A stretch of DNA of 64,000 nucleotides, taken from NCBI GenBank assembly GCA_021234155.1, contig JAJEKV010000011.1, positions 5,413,132 through 5,477,131 of the forward strand. The letters are read 5' to 3'. The notes below the pieces were generated by a model, which was given only the letters and a program-made list of their open reading frames with translations, made no database searches and was not told where the DNA came from. Origin of the DNA: Isoetes taiwanensis (taxonomy: Eukaryota > Streptophyta > Lycopodiopsida > Isoetales > Isoetaceae). The translations under genes were made by a program, and so were the position numbers. Shown here piece by piece: positions 22,739-33,644 of this stretch (its first letter is position 1; every line of letters begins with the position of its first letter).

Positions 22739-24400
22739 AAGCCATTTCTCATGGTGTTTTTGAAATTTAGACCAAATTCACATTGAATACAACTCTCTTT
22801 CAATTGCCGCATTTCTTCATGAGGCTCATGGTGTTACATCCGCTTAGACCAACTTTACATTTGTGCCAATGCAGAAGGGCATAAGTAGTTTTTGTGTTAT
22901 CCCAAAGGAAATTGGTTTTCAACACCTTTATAGAAAGCATGTCTACGTAGTCATTCTACCATATGGCTAACCTCCTAGCACTCCACTGGGACCTTGCCGC
23001 TGTTGACTTTCGTTTCCTCGTTCTCTCGGCCATAACCTCATCTTGACTTTGGCCTCACATTTGACATAAACTGCTTGTGCATAGCCATCCTACTTTTCTT
23101 CAAACTTAAGCCTCATTTTTTGGCAAGTTGTAGTTTGGCGTCATGTTCTTGAAGTTCTTCTATCCAGTTTACGTTTTCCCAACACTATCATTATACACCA
23201 TTGCCTATTTGCTCTTTAGCTGTGTCTGGATGTGCCAAATATTGCGTTTGGCACTCCATTGCAATTTTGTGACATGGGTTTCTAGTGGATCATTTTTTCT
23301 TTTTCATGCTTATCTTTCTCTAGATGTGGCGTATATTGAGTTATTGTGCATGAGGTATTATCTTGGGCGCATTCTAATTTTGTGCAGGGTGCTAGTCCTG
23401 CCTCATTCGACTTGTCTTGGGAAATTCATTTCTAGTTGGTTGTTATCTTTTTTCACTATACATTGTGCTATCATTGTGCATTGTGCTGTCATTATGCATC
23501 ATTTGTCGGGGAATTCATTTCTAGCTAGCTGTCGAGCTCTTTGTTCACAGTGCATTGTGCTATCATTGTGCATTGCGCTATCATTTTACATCATATTTGC
23601 TATTTAGCTATGTCTAAATGTGCCAAATATTGCGTTTGGCACTCCATTGCACTTCTGTGACATGGGTTTCTCTTGGACCATTTTGTGTGGGTGGTGCTGT
23701 TTATTTCCACCCTGATGGTGACGCAAATTTATATTTATCATGTTTTTCCTTCCACCCGGGTGACGCTTTTCTCCACCCTCCGGGTGATGCTATCTTCTCT
23801 TTTTCATGTATTGTTGATTTTTTTCCTCCTTACTAATCGCTCACGTCGATTTGAGTGCTTGTTATTGTGCAGCTTGCCGCTTCGCCAACATGCACGTTCT
23901 TGTTCTCCTTAACCGCTAATGGGTGCCTTCTATATGTTCCAATTCTTCTCGCGCTCACGATCGCTGGCGCCCCTCTACCCGACTCAACACTTGGAGGTTT
24001 CGTGGCAGTTTGTGACAGTTGCTTTTCCAGGATGGAGTTGCTTTACTAAGAATATGTTACTGGGTTATCCTTGTTCCATTTGCATTCGGCGGCGTCTTTG
24101 ACAATTGCTTACTATACTTTATTCAAGTATTATATGTGTTCTCCTTTTGATCGACCTCCAATTTGATGCACCATTCAAGTTCCTTGCCATATCTATTTCG
24201 CTTTGCTGTCCAAGCTTGATTGGTTTTTTATATCTTCGATTTGTTTCATCACCACCCATTTCTATTATGCTCGCTTGAATCATTCCTTACCTACCTTTAT
24301 CTGCACCTTCGCTCTCCTATTCTTGTTCCAACCCATTTCACAGACCTTATGCACTCTTTGCTTGGGACTTCTATTTTCACCTCATTTTCTTCCTGACCTG
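22739..24400. other. Unassigned DNA with an 85-bp direct duplication
   Basis: A segment at about 23,210-23,295 containing GTGCCAAATATTGCGTTTGG is repeated at 23,595-23,680, about 389 bp downstream. At 23,705-23,800 there are short CCACCC...GGGTGATGC hairpin motifs like those next to the main array at 27.8-28.1 kb. A 154-codon frame at 23,143-23,607 is hydrophobic and Cys-rich but spans the duplication and is not recognised. Confidence 0.55.
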
Positions 24401-27400
24401 TGACGAGCCTGCCGAGTTGACCCTCTTGGCAACTCGGGATCTTGTCAAAACTTGCAAAATTCTAGGTTGGTGTGGCAAACAATTGAATATGGTGAAGAAT
24501 TGAATCTTCCTCTTGCACAGTTGAAATTGCACACTCAATACTCAATGAGCAAATACTTGAAATCTCAATATAATCAGAGAACATTAACATCCAAAGAATC
24601 CATATCTATGTTTAAGAACTCAACCCTAGAAGCTTCTCGCTCATCCATGAGCCACAACAGCGCTGGTGCCATCGCCTTGCTCTTTTACTGCACATGCACT
24701 CACTGGGGTTAGTCCTCGTGACTAAGTGGGGATCTCTGGCTGCCACTGCATGCATGGAAATACTCTGCAAATCTTGGATAAGCATAAACACAGAAGGAAA
24801 ATCCTACGTGAGAACAGTGCTAAGACAATGACAACATAATCCAAGGAAATACCAAACATGAACATCAGAAGCAAAGAATATAGCCAAAATACCAAACCAT
24901 CATGACACATAGCTCTGGGACAATGGGAAGCTCAGCCAGCCTATATGCAGGCCCTGTTAGCAGAGAAATGCCCAGCCAGCACACATTCCGAGCCCCGTTG
25001 GCGGAGTTGGTGGGGTGAACCTCGTATGCACATACCCTTCCCAGCCTACGTCTGGCGCTGGAGGACCTCTTATCATGGAGTCACAAGAGTTGACGTAGCC
25101 TCCTGATCAGGGAAACTACGCCCGGTGTCACAGAGCACAAGAATACTACAGAGAATCACAGATGAACATGAGCATGCCGGAGCAACCTAGGCCACCGAAC
25201 CTAGAAGTCCGACCCCGGAGGTTCCAATAGACATAATCAAATACCAAGACAACAGTGGAACAATGCAAAGACGATGACATGTGGTGTTCATTAGAATGTT
25301 TACTACACGTGTGCCTAGATTAAACTGCTGCTGATGTTGCCCATACAACCTGCCCAAGTTGAAGTAGCTAGGTTACTGATGAAGATAATGATCGCAATCC
25401 AACACGTCGAGGAAGCCATAAGCCTAACTATCCTTGATGGAAAGATACTAACAATCCACACAATGCAAACCTTACCTCAAAACCATTCTCCCAAGAGGAT
25501 AATCTATTAGCTATGATGCCTTTGACAAAGTATAGTGCAACAACTTAGAAACTTATAGTGTACACTTAGAATAGCAGTGCTCCATGCCATAGCCTCATCT
25601 AGACACCCACATATGCCTCATATTGCTCTCTCGTCCCAACTTCACTTGATCTCTAAGGTTCCACCATTTATTTATCTCTAACAATTGTTAGCTAAGGTTT
25701 TTAATATTCCAATTAAAAACTCTCTTTCTATAGCTAAGGATTATTAGTGCATCTAATGTGGAAACTCATTCTGGATTACAAATCCACATCGTCTCATGAC
25801 CACAACTGCTTATATCAACTGTCAAATGATTCTGAACTATGGCTCCACCTCTGCGAGCCAAAATATCCATGTCTCATGTTCTTAGAATTATTTAAGTTTA
25901 CGTTACCACCCAGATCTCCTAGATCTCCTGCAACTGCTCTACTGGCTAATCTATATTCATACCATAGCCTTTACACTTCCATTGTTCCCCTTTGGCTTCT
26001 ATCTTTTATTATATCATTACCAATTACCCATTTGTTAACAATATGCATATATCACAAATGAGACAAGAAAAAAAACAACAAGTTAGAAGACCAGAATAGC
26101 CACAACACCCACAACACCTCTGTATTCCAGCCTGATCTTACTATTTCGGAGTTGCGCATCCCAAATCCACACTTCCCAAGCTGTTTTGGCATGTTTTCAC
26201 GTGAATCCAAACCCATCCAGAAAGCTCCAAAAATCGTTCCATGATATCCTTGATTCAGCCCAAAATGCCCCTTTACCATTGAATCCGATCCTTTTATATA
26301 CAAATACATCATATCCCTCTCGGCTTCTCTTCAACTAAACTAGCTTAGGCTTTGCAAATCTCGGCAAAAAGGCCTCTATACCCCTCTGAGGCAGCATCAA
26401 TCTTTATCTTTTGAAGAAGTCCAATACAAATCGACCATTCCTAGCTATGCCCAAATGCTTAAAAAGAATCCACATGCATCAATTCAGCTTTTTCTCAATT
26501 AGATCCCATGCCGTCTGCTTAAGCAAAGCCTAAACAATCTGTTTCTGAATTTTTATGTTCACATCAACACATAAGCACCCAAATCTCTTATCAAAAGCAT
26601 GGACATGATTTCTTACCTCTGGAGTTTTTACACGCCATAGTTCCTTGGAAATACATAGCCATAACCCTCTTAACAAATCGTCATAAATCTAACCATGGCA
26701 GCCCATATCAAATCTCAAATTAACTCAGCAAAATCCCACCTGAGAATTTCTTCGCGGATAGACCTCTGGATCCCTTGCAATTGATTGCGCCTCCAAAGAT
26801 CGTCTTCTAACTCCAAGAATCAAACTGCAGAAGTACGTAGTGCAGTCAATTCTGACCCAGCATCACAATTTCTGTCATAACTTTCTCATACGGATAACTT
26901 TCGGCCTGATCAGACCCATTCCGGAAAGCTTACTTATCACCTGAAAAGGATCTCGGGTCGCCGACATATGATGCTTCAAATTTCGGGCTACAAAACTGCC
27001 CAGAATTGCTCCCTACCTTCATGTTCTGCAACAATCCTTTCTCCAAAGAGACAAAACCCTGGTCTCATGCTGTATACATACTATGAATATGTATATGCAT
27101 ACATAAAATAAATACGTATGTTGACCCATCAGGTGGCCAGGACCATTACATGACCTTTCTCTTGACTTTGCGATAATATGTCTACAACCTCTAACTTTAA
27201 CTCCTCCCTCATTTATCTTATCATTTCACCTTGAATCTCTTTGTTGTTTGATCCATGATGTTTCAGATCACGGTAATACGAGGGCATACATGATGTTGTT
27301 CATGCACATCGTCGCAGGCATCGCCGTTGGCCATCTTCCTCTTCCATCTCTAATACCTGCTAGGGAGTTCCACGTGTTGATGTCCGTGTTCACGGCGAAT

Positions 27401-27845
27401 AGCAGTCCGTATGCTCTCCCTCTCGCTATATGGTTTGCGAGGTTGCTCGACATTTCGACGTTTCCCGTCGGCTGGACTTGTAGGTAAGGAAGTTCTCTGG
27501 TAGTCGGCCGGTTTATGTGTTCTTTGCGAGTCCCTTCCCAGAATGGCATCGATCCGAGCCCTCAGATCGCTATTATGGGATGGGACGAGCAGCTATATAT
27601 GTGTTCGTCCTTCTTGTGGCTCGTTATCGGCGTCTTCTCACAGCAGCATCTCTTTCCTTGTCCATTGCTTCCCACCCTACCCGCCCTTATATGTTATTTT
27701 GAGTTCGTCTGTTGGTGATGCTATTTTTTTCTTTTTCCACCTCTCGGTGCTGTTTTCTATTTCTATATATGTTTGTTTACAGTTTCTAACGTCTAATAAG
27801 TGATTTTTCATCTATGTTTCGGTTCCTGCACTCTTTATTGTTGTC
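24401..27845. other. Unassigned DNA, possibly old retroelement sequence
   Basis: I found no recognisable protein motif, LTR pair or primer site. The GAGTTGACCCTCTTGGCAAC stretch near 24,415 and the mixed GC content at 24.9-25.2 kb are suggestive of old LTR sequence only. Open frames here are below 105 codons and not recognised. Confidence 0.4.
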
Positions 27846-28125
27846 CACCTTGGGTGTTGCTCTAATAATATTGTTCTTTGTTCATCGGCATTATGCCGCA
27901 ATATTCTCCACCTGTGGGTGATGCTGTTTTTTTCCACCTCGAGGGTGATGCATATTTTTGTTCTCCACCCGTTGTGTGATGCTTTTCTCCACCCTATGGG
28001 TGATGCTATCTCCACCTGCGGGTGATGCTGTTTATTTCCACCTCGAGGGTGACGCATATTTCTTGTTACATGATTGTTCTCCACCCGTTGGGTGATGCTT
28101 TTCTCCACCCTATTGGGTGATGCTC
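27846..28125. repeat. Cluster of short CCACC...GGGTGATGC hairpin repeats
   Basis: At least nine copies of a roughly 20-bp motif occur, for example TCCACCTGTGGGTGATGC near 27,909 and TCCACCCGTTGGGTGATGC near 28,079. Each is itself a small inverted repeat (CACC pairing with GGTG). The loop varies while the pairing is mostly kept. Spacing is 20-65 bp. The last copy begins the first unit of the large tandem array, and that copy is present at the start of every unit. Confidence 0.8.
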
Positions 28126-28367
28126 TCTCTTTTTTCTGCTATGTTCTTCTTCTTATGTTTCTATCGCTCCTATTGTTGGGGGACTTGTTGTTGTGAGGCT
28201 TACCTCGTCACTGCCATGCATATTTGATTTTCTCTAACCATTCACGGGTGTTTTTTAGGGTTCTTTGTGTTGCTTGCAGGTTTTACGCCGTCTTCCGAGG
28301 TCCTCTTTTTTGGCTTCGCCATCGACCCATCTCCTTCGGTTCTCCAGGCAACACATTCAAGGTTGCT

Positions 28368-28444
28368 GGCGACCATTTCTCATTAGGGTTTTCCTCGAAA
28401 ACCCGAAAGGGCGGGGTTTTTTATCCCGATGAGAAGTTGTCGCC
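28368..28444 (+). other. Conserved hairpin H+ (plus orientation) of unit 1
   Basis: The outer stem pairs GGCGAC with GTCGCC and TTCTCAT with ATGAGAA. The inner segment contains TTTTCCTCGAAAACCC, GGGCGGGG and TTTTTTATCCC. Equivalent hairpins occur in the other units (for example 31,718-31,794). Inner sequence and architecture match the LINE 3' UTR hairpins at 15.5 and 22.6 kb. Confidence 0.75.
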
Positions 28445-28651
28445 ATTACCCTTCTATACCGCCTGCACATTTTTTTTGGGGGGCTGCTAAGATAGGCTTT
28501 TCATTCATCTCAGCAGTTTTTTCTACAATGGTATAGGGTGGATAGCTGTACATCGCAAGCTACACAAAAAATGAAAAACATAGGGAATATCCAGTTATAA
28601 CACTTGGATCCCAAATAAAATTGTGTGCTACAGATGTTGGCTAGTGTACCT

Positions 28652-28730
28652 GCCGAGAGCTTATCGCCGGGATTAAAAAACCCCGCCCTTTCGGGTTTTC
28701 GAGGAAAAACCCTAGCGATAAAATCTCGGC
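28652..28730 (-). other. Conserved hairpin H- (minus orientation) of unit 1
   Basis: On the minus strand the outer stem pairs GCCGAGA with TCTCGGC and TTATCGC with GCGATAA. It surrounds the same inner segment (TTTTTCCTCGAAAACCC, GGGCGGGG, TTTTTTAATCCC). It faces H+ about 210 bp away, so each array unit has a head-to-head pair. Together the two can also anneal to each other through the shared inner sequence. Confidence 0.75.
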
Positions 28731-30286
28731 AAGGGACTTGGACAACGTAGGGTCGCTAGACGTTCCCACAAAAAGACCCACGCTCCACAGAGAATACCGA
28801 AGTCGTGCATCACCCCTGGACCTGCACATCACCAACAAAAAAACCAATAGAGAAAAAACCTCGAAAAGCTAGGGGCTAGTCACGCGTGCCACGCGACAAA
28901 AAACAACATTTACACCTCGAAGGGGCTGGGGGTCTGGCGTGCCGCGTGACAATTATAATATGAACATATAAACAACAATTTTAAGGGGGGGAGGGTGGGA
29001 GCCATGGATACTGCTGAGAGATGAGAAAGTGCCGATGAAACGTCGATGAAGAACTCTGCAATAAATAGCAATCCCCCAACCTGATGAACGACCTAAAAAT
29101 GTATATGATGCATGCATGTGTGCGCACATAATGCATGCGTTCGTCTTTTGTGCAAGAATCTCGATCCGCTACATTGAATCGATGACATTGGTGAAAGGTG
29201 TTTTAAGATTTTACAAGATAACATTGTGGACACGTTTGTTCTCATATTTGTGTTGGTAAACAATTTAATATTTGACAATATTGAGGCATTGTATTATATG
29301 ATGAAATGGAAAAATTAGAGCAAAGAAACATATCTGCATTTGTATTTACAGCTTGGAGCAAGCCCGATGACACACAAATGGACAAATTGGATGATTCAAG
29401 AGCATTGGCTGAACTGAAGGTGAGTACCATGGATCCATCTTTGATTGTCCGGTGTGGGTGGGCTGCGATTCTATTAGGGTTCTACACTCTTTCAATAAAT
29501 ATAGGGTTTGGCCTTGAAGAATGTTTTAGGGTGCTACATTTTGTTTGAGATCCTACATATATGTTTAGGCCATGGCTTTAACATTCTGCACTGTTTGGCT
29601 TTCATCATGGGATGCCTGGGTTGATGAATATTGGCAAAAAAATCAAGTGGACAATACTGCTTAGAAAAGAAGTGTAAAGCATGGAAGATCCACATCTGAT
29701 GGCGTTGGCATGTTTATTTTATCTTCAACAAGCTAATCAAGCTTGGAAAATTTATGCATATTTGTCCATCAGATTTTTGTGGTCTACTGATGCATTAGCT
29801 ATCTTGTATTGGTGAAATGATGGCTACTTAATATACTGGAATGATTTAATATACTGGAATGATTTGTAGAATGGCTATTTAAACATGTGAAATGCATAGA
29901 TGGCTTATGTGATTGTGTCTTAGTATCTGAATAATGTGTTATGTGTTGAGCCATGTGATTATTTTAGTTTTTGAAAGTAAAATTATGAGCAGTACTAATT
30001 GTATAGAGGTCATACGTATTGTGACTACAATAGTTGGCTTGTATATGAATACTTTGTATTAGTGAAATGATGGCTACTTAATATACTGAATGATTTAATA
30101 TTATTTAAACATGTGAAATGCATAGATGGCTTATGTTATTGTGTCTTAGTATCTGAATAATGTGTTATGTGCTGCGCCATGTGATTATTTTAGTTTCTGA
30201 AAGTAAAATTATGAGCAGTACTAATTGTATAGAGGTCATACGTATTGTGACTACAATAGTTGACTTGTATATGAATATTATGGAAG

Positions 30287-30771
30287 TGTGACGATCATAA
30301 AGGTATTTATATCATACGAGTATATGGTCATCACATGAATGCAAAAGGGTAGTTGCACAGAGCAGGGTTTGAACTCACAAACTTTTAGTTGGGAGTCAAG
30401 CACTTTTGCCAAGTGCTCTACCAATACTCATTGAAGACATTCTCTCACGTTTTTCTCATATGAAGCGCTGTTTCTAGGAGGTTCTAGAACATTCTAGAAC
30501 CTACATGTATGCATGACATTTGGCGTGATCTCATCCATTGGAGTGGCGCAATCCTGACCGTTGGCATAGATATATAAGGAGGCACCTCCTTCTTGTCGAA
30601 CCATTCCAGTTCAACGCCAGTCTTGAGCCTTCTAGGCATCTGTCTCGTGTTCCTGCTTGCCTTTGGGTCATTATACTCTTGATTCCTGTTCATATATCAT
30701 ATTCTTCGTCGATCTTGGCATTTTCTTGTATATTTTCCACGTATTTCCTTGTTTTTGCGTAGGTTCATGCA
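30287..30771 (+). mobile_element. LTR of array unit 1
   Basis: It begins TGTGACGATC, preceded by GGAAG, and ends at CA before TTTGAACCGGAATCCC. It contains a heat-shock element at 30,472-30,499, an inverted CCAAT box (ATTGG) near 30,537 and TATATAAG at 30,571. The predicted transcript start is ATTCCAGTTCAA at 30,603, with one mismatch to the primer site. The antisense tRNA-like stretch lies at about 30,357-30,435. Confidence 0.85.
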
Positions 30772-33496
30772 GTTTGAACCGGAATCCCTTACCAGTTCTT
30801 GCCTCAAGCCCGATCCTAAGGATTTCTTTATCCATATTGGGCGATTCTTGTCTCTATGGAGGAGATTTCATCCTTATTACAACAGTCCAAAGAATTTGTT
30901 CAACTATGCCGCCATTTGCGGTTGGATAATAAGGAGCTCCAGGAATAGGTAGCTTCTCATGAGTCAGCCTCTAGCTCCGAGAGGAGGTCATCGGAACCTA
31001 AGATCAGCCTGCCAGAAAAATTTGATGGCGCTAGATCCAAGCTCCGAGGTTTTTTTAATAAGATTTGGCTTGTTATTCGGCTCCATCTTCATAGGTATCT
31101 TACAGATCGGGAACAAGTCGGACTAGTTGTCTCTCTGCTTTCTGGGTCAGCCTTGAGTTGGTTTGTCCCCTTGCTAGAGAAAGGGGCTCGCGAGTTGCAA
31201 AATTTTGCTTTATTTACTGCTGAACTTGGCGGTGTTTTAGAGGCTAACCTCTGCCTCTATTGTGGACGGGCTGGCCACATTGCTTGTGGATGTCCTATTA
31301 AGCGATCAAACCATTCAAGCCCCGTCCGAGTAGTAGGAGTCTCTCGACAGTTGCCTGACATTCCTTCAACTCCTCCCACATGTGACGAAGGTTTTATTCC
31401 CTCGGACAACGTCAGTAAATGCAATGCAATCTCTATCTTTTGAATGCTTTTCTCCACCCTATTGGGTGATGCTCTCTCTTTTTTCTGCTATGTTCTTCTT
31501 CTTATGTTTCTATCGCTCCCTATTGTTGGGGGACTTGTTGTTGTGAGGCTTATCTCGTCACTGCCATGCATATTTGATTTTCTCTAACCATTCACGGGTG
31601 TTTTTTAGGGTTCTTTGTGTTGCTTGCAGGTTTTACGCCGTCTTCCGAGGTCCTCTTTTTTGGCTTCGCCATCGACCCATCTCCTTCGGTTCTCCAGGCA
31701 ACACATTCAAGGTTGCTGGCGACCATTTCTCATTAGGGTTTTCCTCGAAAACCCGAAAGGGCGGGGTTTTTTATCCCGATGAGAAGTTGTCGCCATTACC
31801 CTTCTATACTGCCTGTGCACATTTCTTTTTTTCGGGGCTGCTAAGATAGGCTTTTCATTCATCTCAGCAGTTTTTTCTACAATGGTATAGGGTGGATAGC
31901 TGTACATCGCAAGCTACTCAAAAAATGAAAAACATAGGGAATATCCAGTTCTAACACTTGGATCCCAAATAAAATTGTGTGCTACAGATGTTGGCTAGTG
32001 TACCTGCCGAGAGCTTATCGCCGGGATTAAAAAACCCCGCCCTTTCGGGTTTTCGAGGAAAAACCCTAGCGATAAAATCTCGGCAAGGGACTTGGATAAC
32101 GTAGGGTCGCTAAACGTTCCCACAAAAAGATCCACGCTCCACAGAGAATACCAAAGTCGTGCATCACCCCTGGACCTGCACATCACCAACAAAAAAACTA
32201 ATAGAGAAAAAACCTCGAAAAGCTAGGGGCTAGTCACGCGTGCCACGCGACAAAAAACAACATTTACACCTCGAAAAAGCGAGGGGCTGGTCACGCGTGC
32301 CACGTGACAATTATAATATGAACATATAAACAACAATTTTAGGGGGAGGAGGGTGGGAGCCATGGATACTGCTGAGAGATGAGAAAGTGCCGATGAAACG
32401 TCGATGAAGGACTCTGCAATAAATAGCAATCCCCCAACCTGATGAACGACCTAAAAATGTATATGATGCATGCATGTGACGCACATAATGCATGCGCTTT
32501 CGCCTTGTGCAAGAATCTCGATCTGCTACGTGAATCGATGACATTGGTGAAAGGTGTTTTAAGATTTTACAAGATAACATTGTGGACACGTTTGTTCTCA
32601 TATTTGTGTTGGTAAACAATTTAATATTTGACAATATTGAGGCATTGTATTATATGATGAAATGGAAAAATTAGAGCAAAGAAACATATCTGCATTTGTA
32701 TTTACAGCTTGGAGCAAGCCCGATGACACACAAATGGACAAATTGGATGATTCAAGAGCATTGGCTGAACTGAAGGTGAGTACCATGGATCCATCTTTGC
32801 CGATTGTTGGTCATAGGGGCTGCGATTCTATTAGGGTTCTACACTCTTTCAATAAATATAGGGTTTGGCCTTGAAGAATGTTTTAGGGTGCTACATTTTG
32901 TTTGAGATCCTACATATATGTTTAGGCCATGGCTTTAACATTTCGCAGACCGTTTGGCTTTCATCATGGGATGCCTGGGTTGATGAATATTGGCAAAAAA
33001 AATCAAGTGGACAATACTGCTTAGAAAAGAAGTGTAAAGCATGGAAGATCCACATCTGATGGCGTTGGCATGTTTATTTTATCTTCAACAAGCTAATCAA
33101 GCTTGGAAAATTTATGCATATTTGTCCATCAGATTTTTGTGGTCTACTGATGCATTAGCTATCTTGTATTGGTGAAATGATGGCTACTTAATATACTAGA
33201 ATGATTTAATATACTGGAATGATTTGTAGAATGGCTATTTAAACATGTGAAATGCATAGATGGCTTATGTTATTGTGTCTTAGTATCTGAATAATGTGTT
33301 ATGTGCTGCGCCATGTGATTATTTTAGTTTCTGAAAGTAAAATTATGAGCAGTACTAATTGTATAGAGGTCATACGTATTGTGACTACAATAGTTGACTT
33401 GTATATGAATATTATGGAAGTGTGACGATCATAAAGGTATTTATATCATACGAGCGGTATACTCATATATGGTCATCACACGAATGCGAAAGGGTA

Positions 33497-33580
33497 GTTG
33501 CACAGAGCAGGGTTTGAACTCGCAAACTTTTAGTTGGGAGTCAAGCACGTTTGCCAAGTGCTCTACCAATACTCATTGAA
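33497..33580 (-). other. Antisense tRNA-like segment inside the LTR
   Basis: Read on the minus strand it contains TGAGTATTGGTAGAGC (A-box and D-arm like). It then has an anticodon-arm-like stretch with loop CTCCCAA and a B-box-like GAGTTCAAACCC. These are in tRNA order and at near-tRNA spacing. The acceptor stem does not pair well, so it is not a functional tRNA. It could be a captured tRNA or SINE head. Copies occur at the same place in every LTR, including the 3' LTR (about 53,845-53,935). Confidence 0.55.
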
Positions 33581-33616
33581 GACATTCCCTCACGTTTTTC
33601 TCATATGAAGCGCTGT

Positions 33617-33644
33617 TTCTAGGAGGTTCTAGAACATTCTAGAA
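33617..33644 (+). promoter_or_regulatory. Heat-shock element in the LTR promoter (unit 2 example)
   Basis: Six alternating pentamer cores are spaced exactly two bases apart: TTC, GGA (one mismatch to GAA), TTC, GAA, TTC, GAA. The last four form a perfect TTCnnGAAnnTTCnnGAA, which is the binding pattern for trimeric heat-shock factors. It lies about 72 bp upstream of TATATAAG, with an inverted CCAAT box between. The same element is intact in all seven array LTRs (30,472, 33,617, 36,980, 40,124, 43,507, 46,650 and 50,047) and partly decayed in the 3' LTR near 53,961. Confidence 0.75.

Larger units (their letters stand above)
28095..31443 (+). repeat. Array unit 1 (long)
   Basis: This unit has the internal duplication (two copies of a block starting near 29,808 and 30,056). 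Its LTR is at 30,287-30,771. The gag remnant starts at 30,856 and ends in a CCHC knuckle (CLYCGRAGHIACGCP, near 31,252-31,296). Sequence quality looks good: the zinc-knuckle frame is open for 96 codons. Confidence 0.88.

Noticed and set aside
23143-23836. Hydrophobic secreted or membrane protein
   Set aside because: The frames cross an internal direct duplication and short hairpin repeats. Hydrophobicity follows from T-rich sequence.
33497-33580. Functional tRNA gene on the minus strand
   Set aside because: The acceptor stem does not pair and the anticodon stem is broken. It is at best tRNA-derived.
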